Source of the DNA: Vitis vinifera
Lineage: Eukaryota > Streptophyta > Magnoliopsida > Vitales > Vitaceae
DNA length: 64,000 nucleotides
Assembly: GCF_030704535.1 (NCBI RefSeq)
Contig: NC_081820.1
Location: forward strand, 7,091,001-7,155,000
Direction of reading: 5' to 3'
Positions 61,123-64,000 of this stretch are shown here, one piece after another. Numbering within the stretch: position 1 is the first letter of the stretch; every line of letters starts with the position of its first letter. The notes beneath the pieces are model-generated. The model saw nothing but the letters and a program-made list of their open reading frames with translations, was not told where the DNA came from and made no database searches. The position numbers were made by a program, and so were the translations under genes.

Positions 61123-62440
61123 ACAGGGTCCAGGAAGGACAAAAGCCAAAAAGTCGCCCAGGCTCCCACACAAGGTTGACCTTAAATTTCTTCTATCCGT
61201 AAGCAATCCAAAGAGGAATTTTACAAAGATGGTTTTGAATTTTAGAATTTTAGAAATTTCTTCTATCCGTAAGCACAAGTGCATAATTCCAAACCATAAG
61301 CAAACAAGAAGAGCGGGAAGACTGCCCCTAGGGCATCTAGTTTTAAATCAAAACATCAAAGTAAAATGTGATGTGGGTTCATCTCTCGATCTCTTATTTA
61401 TGGCTGGAGGTTGATTTCGTATCAAGAGTGTGTTGGGGAGGTCATGGAAGAGTTAAGAGAACACTTATTCATCGTACTCAAAAAAGTTTTTGAAAATGTA
61501 ATGAAGAAAAGGAAAGAAATTTATTTCAAATTTCATCTATTAGTACCTTTAAAATTTTATTTCATTTATTAAATTTATTTTTTTTAAAGAGATTTAAATG
61601 AAAATATTTCAAGTAGAAGTGTTTAAAAATCCTCTAATAATTAAATTTTATTCTTTAAAAATTAAAATTTATATATGTAAAATATATTTATAGGATGTAA
61701 CCGATAAAATTTGAAATATGTGCCGACTTTATATATTTACACTAAGGTGGTATTTAATTTTTTAATTGAATAAAAAAAATTAAAATATTTAATTTTTTTA
61801 ATTTAGCTAAAAGTAACCCGTTGGCATCGTCCAATATAACTAAATTGAATTTATTATCAATAGATTCAGTTTAGTTATGTTGGAAGATATGAACGGGTTA
61901 CTTTTAACTGAATATAAAAAGTTAAATATTTTAGTTTTTTATATTCAGTAAAAAAACAAACACCACTTAAAAGTTTTAAGATTATCAACGAAAAACTCAA
62001 AATTAAAATATTTTTGCATATATTTTAAAGCACCGCCTTAAGATGAGCCCGTTATTCTATTAAAGAGAAAAGGAAAATAGCAAGAAGGACTTGGGGATAT
62101 TGAACGTCACATTCATAAAACAAAAACAAGATGAAATTCATTCCGGGTAAGTTATTATATGGCAAGTTGGTGCGTTAATTTGCCAAAGTTGGTCACAAGT
62201 TTCATTAAAATAATAATAATAATAATAATAGGAAAGAAAGAAGGAAAAGAAAAATTCTTGAACTCAAATGTAAAATATCTGAACATGCCCCAGTTAATGG
62301 CCATGCTAGCTCAAGGAAAAGAAAAACCCCACGTTTTATTTGACCAATAAACAAACACTCGTGTCATCCAGTGAGGCGGTTCCTACCAATTGTGGGCTAA
62401 AAAGGATATGCCTTTTTATTTTCTTTTTTTTCTAAATTCT
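61123..62440. other. Intergenic region with a foldback element
   Basis: 61743-61969 is a long imperfect palindrome: GGTGGTATTTAATTTTTTAA at the left pairs with the ATTCAG...AACACCACT right end, with TAA on both sides and an inner palindrome around CAATAGATTCAGTTTAGTT. Size about 225 bp, MITE-like. A (TAA)n run lies at 62206-62230. No gene recognised. Confidence 0.5.
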
Positions 62441-62493
62441 ATCAACAGTTGTTTGTACTTGCTGCAAATTGCAGCAGCTGGACTCCTCAATAT

Positions 62494-62500
62494 TATAAAT
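62494..62500 (+). promoter_or_regulatory. TATA box of the MYB remnant
   Basis: TATAAAT about 111 bases upstream of the remnant ATG. The promoter region seems intact although the gene is lost. Confidence 0.55.
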
Positions 62501-62604
62501 ACCCGCTCATGGGCTTCAAATCGCTTTGAGCTTGGGACATCAAGGGAGAACACAGAGATAAACAAGGGTGTCTCAGTCTCAAATCCTTACATAGAAAAGA
62601 AAAA

Positions 62605-62660
62605 ATGGGGAGAGCTCCATGTTGTGAGAAGATGGGGTTATATATATATATATATATATA
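62605..62660 (+). pseudogene. Collapsed R2R3-MYB gene: first 12 codons joined to a 3' flank
   Basis: The ATG opens MGRAPCCEKMGL, the start of a typical R2R3-MYB (this exact start is shared by MYB14/15-type proteins). After codon 12 the sequence enters a (TA)11 run (62639-62660) and then matches the 3' flank of MYB-1 from 35877 onward. All of R2, R3 and the C-terminus are missing. Confidence 0.8.
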
Positions 62661-63040
62661 ACCAAGTGAGTTGTTTAGGCTCTGGAATTCCATCCTTAGT
62701 TGGGGGTCTCGGTTCCAAGGTTCATCTCTCGGTCATGGAAGACGGATTGTATCTATAGAATAGGCGATGCCTTGTTGCCACGGGCTTAGGTGTTGAGCTG
62801 TTGCAATTAATGGAATACAATGTTTTCTGTGTTACACGTAAAGATCATGTTTGTGAATTTCATTCTCTTATTATTTCATAATCGTGGTTAATTTTCTTCT
62901 GAGAAAGAATAGTCGGGTACCATTTCGACCTATTATTTTATTATTTGCTTCTTTTTTCTTGGTTGATGATTTAGCCATTGAGGAAGGTATTGACCAAAGG
63001 TTTCAGCTGAGTGGATGACATCTGGGATGCATGTGGACGT
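62639..63040. repeat. MYB 3' flank, copy 2 (partner at 35870-36250)
   Basis: AAGTGAGTTGTTTAGG, TTCCATCCTTAGTTGGGGG, GGCGATGCCTTGTTG, ACACGTAAAGATCATG, GGATGCATGTGG occur in the same order as downstream of MYB-1. Partial similarity continues to about 63230. Confidence 0.88.
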
Positions 63041-64000
63041 GGACTTGGGCATTACATTTTTGTAAATAATAATTACTATAATTGTGAGAATAAAAAAAAC
63101 GGTTTAATTAATATCATAATTTTACATTTATAATGTATAAGTTTATTTAAATAAATATAAGGAAAAGTGGCAAGAATTTAATTTTTATAGCGAATGTGTT
63201 ATTGTAAATTCCAAAACTAAGTCCAAGACACTGAATGTACGGAAAACAAACCCCTATAAGAAGTCAATTTCAACATAGGTAGCTCACAATTATTTATGCT
63301 AAAAATTAGAAGCTTTCTTCAGGGGTTTTGCAAAATAGAATGTGTTTAAAGATGTGACAAAAATGAATATATTTAATTTATATTTTTTATAACAAATTAA
63401 TGTTTGTTTCTATGCACTTTTTATTTTTATTTTTAAAACTAGAAAATAGTAATAATATTTATATAAGATTAACAAAAAATCTATTAAAGAATTACCTTGA
63501 AAAAAATAATAAATTTCAAAAGTAAGATATAAAAAAATTTACTGTCTCAAACTCTAAAATTTCTAAAACTTTTTTTTTCTTAAAAAAAAAAATGAATTAC
63601 CTTTAAAAAAATAATAAATTTTAAAAATTAAGATATAAAAAAATTTACTATCTCAAATTCTAAAATTTCTAAAAATCATTTTTGAAAAAAGAAAAGATAA
63701 ATATCTATGTTTTATACACAATATTCTATTTTTTATATAAAATTTCTAATTTTAAAAACAAAAAGTACTTCCAAACGTAAACTTAATTTAGAGGTTTCTA
63801 GGTTTCTTTTGCTAATATAAATCTAATTAATTATTTTTTTAGTGTTAATAAAACTTCTCACTATTAAATATAAAATATTTTAAATATCATTATTCAAAAA
63901 AAATATTAAATGGAAAAATTTTGTACAAAAAAATTGAAGTGAAGAAAAAATTTAAATACCAATTGTTTTTTCAACCATGGTGCTCCGAAATAGAACTCCC
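63041..64000. other. AT-rich terminal region, start of a further repeat copy
   Basis: No gene recognised. Two related AT-rich stretches with AAATTTACTGTCTCAAACTC and AAATTTACTATCTCAAATTC lie near 63530 and 63640. The last 110 bases match 60090-60165, so the duplicated array probably continues beyond the window. Confidence 0.6.

Noticed and set aside
61103..61414. 103-codon frame after the hAT MITE
   Set aside because: It begins inside the MITE end and has no family resemblance; removing the MITE does not extend it into a longer plausible protein.

Overview
The window is nuclear DNA from a flowering plant. The genes are split by GT-AG (and probably some GC-AG) introns. Introns and intergenic DNA are AT-rich and full of LTR retrotransposons, LINEs and small inverted-repeat transposons. 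Gene content, intron structure and element types fit a woody eudicot such as grapevine (Vitis); the genus is an inference from memory, not a search result.

Layout, 1-33 kb: three conserved single-copy-type genes lie on the + strand. (1) The last three exons of UTP10/HEATR1, a U3 snoRNP protein for pre-18S rRNA processing (698-7300), with a truncated antisense Ty1/copia element inside the last intron. (2) A complete seven-exon gene for a CBP3/UQCC1-type assembly chaperone of mitochondrial complex III (8931-23798, 285 aa). Its introns have swollen to about 15 kb through LINE fragments, a copia element and small foldback elements. (3) A complete six-exon MSI1 gene (27720-32371, 424 aa), a WD40 histone-binding protein of CAF-1 and Polycomb complexes, with an E2F-like site in its presumed leader.

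Layout, 33-64 kb: a young, repeat-built cluster of divergent R2R3-MYB genes: MYB-1 (35034-35808, 233 aa), MYB-2 (42842-43870, 313 aa), MYB-3 (58054-58750, 200 aa) and a collapsed remnant at about 62.6 kb. Shared flanking blocks show that the cluster grew by segmental duplication: 33.4/52.1 kb, 34.4/55.0 kb, 39.2/55.7 kb, 40.9/56.0 kb, 35.9/62.6 kb and 60.1/63.9 kb. MYB-2 and MYB-3 share an almost identical 5' cassette (TIR element, promoter and an orphan MYB first exon), while their MYB coding bodies have diverged strongly.

Between MYB-2 and MYB-3 lies a large non-coding retroelement-like region (about 44.6-52.06 kb). It has a retroviral-type primer binding site and three successive tandem-repeat fields. 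The last field (50.26-51.51 kb) is about 32 copies of a roughly 39-bp unit, each able to form a small hairpin. Several variant units carry paired changes that keep the stem. This is the most unusual structure in the window.

All exon coordinates come from reading splice signals and frame by eye. Family names rest on recognised protein sequence. No database or alignment program was used.
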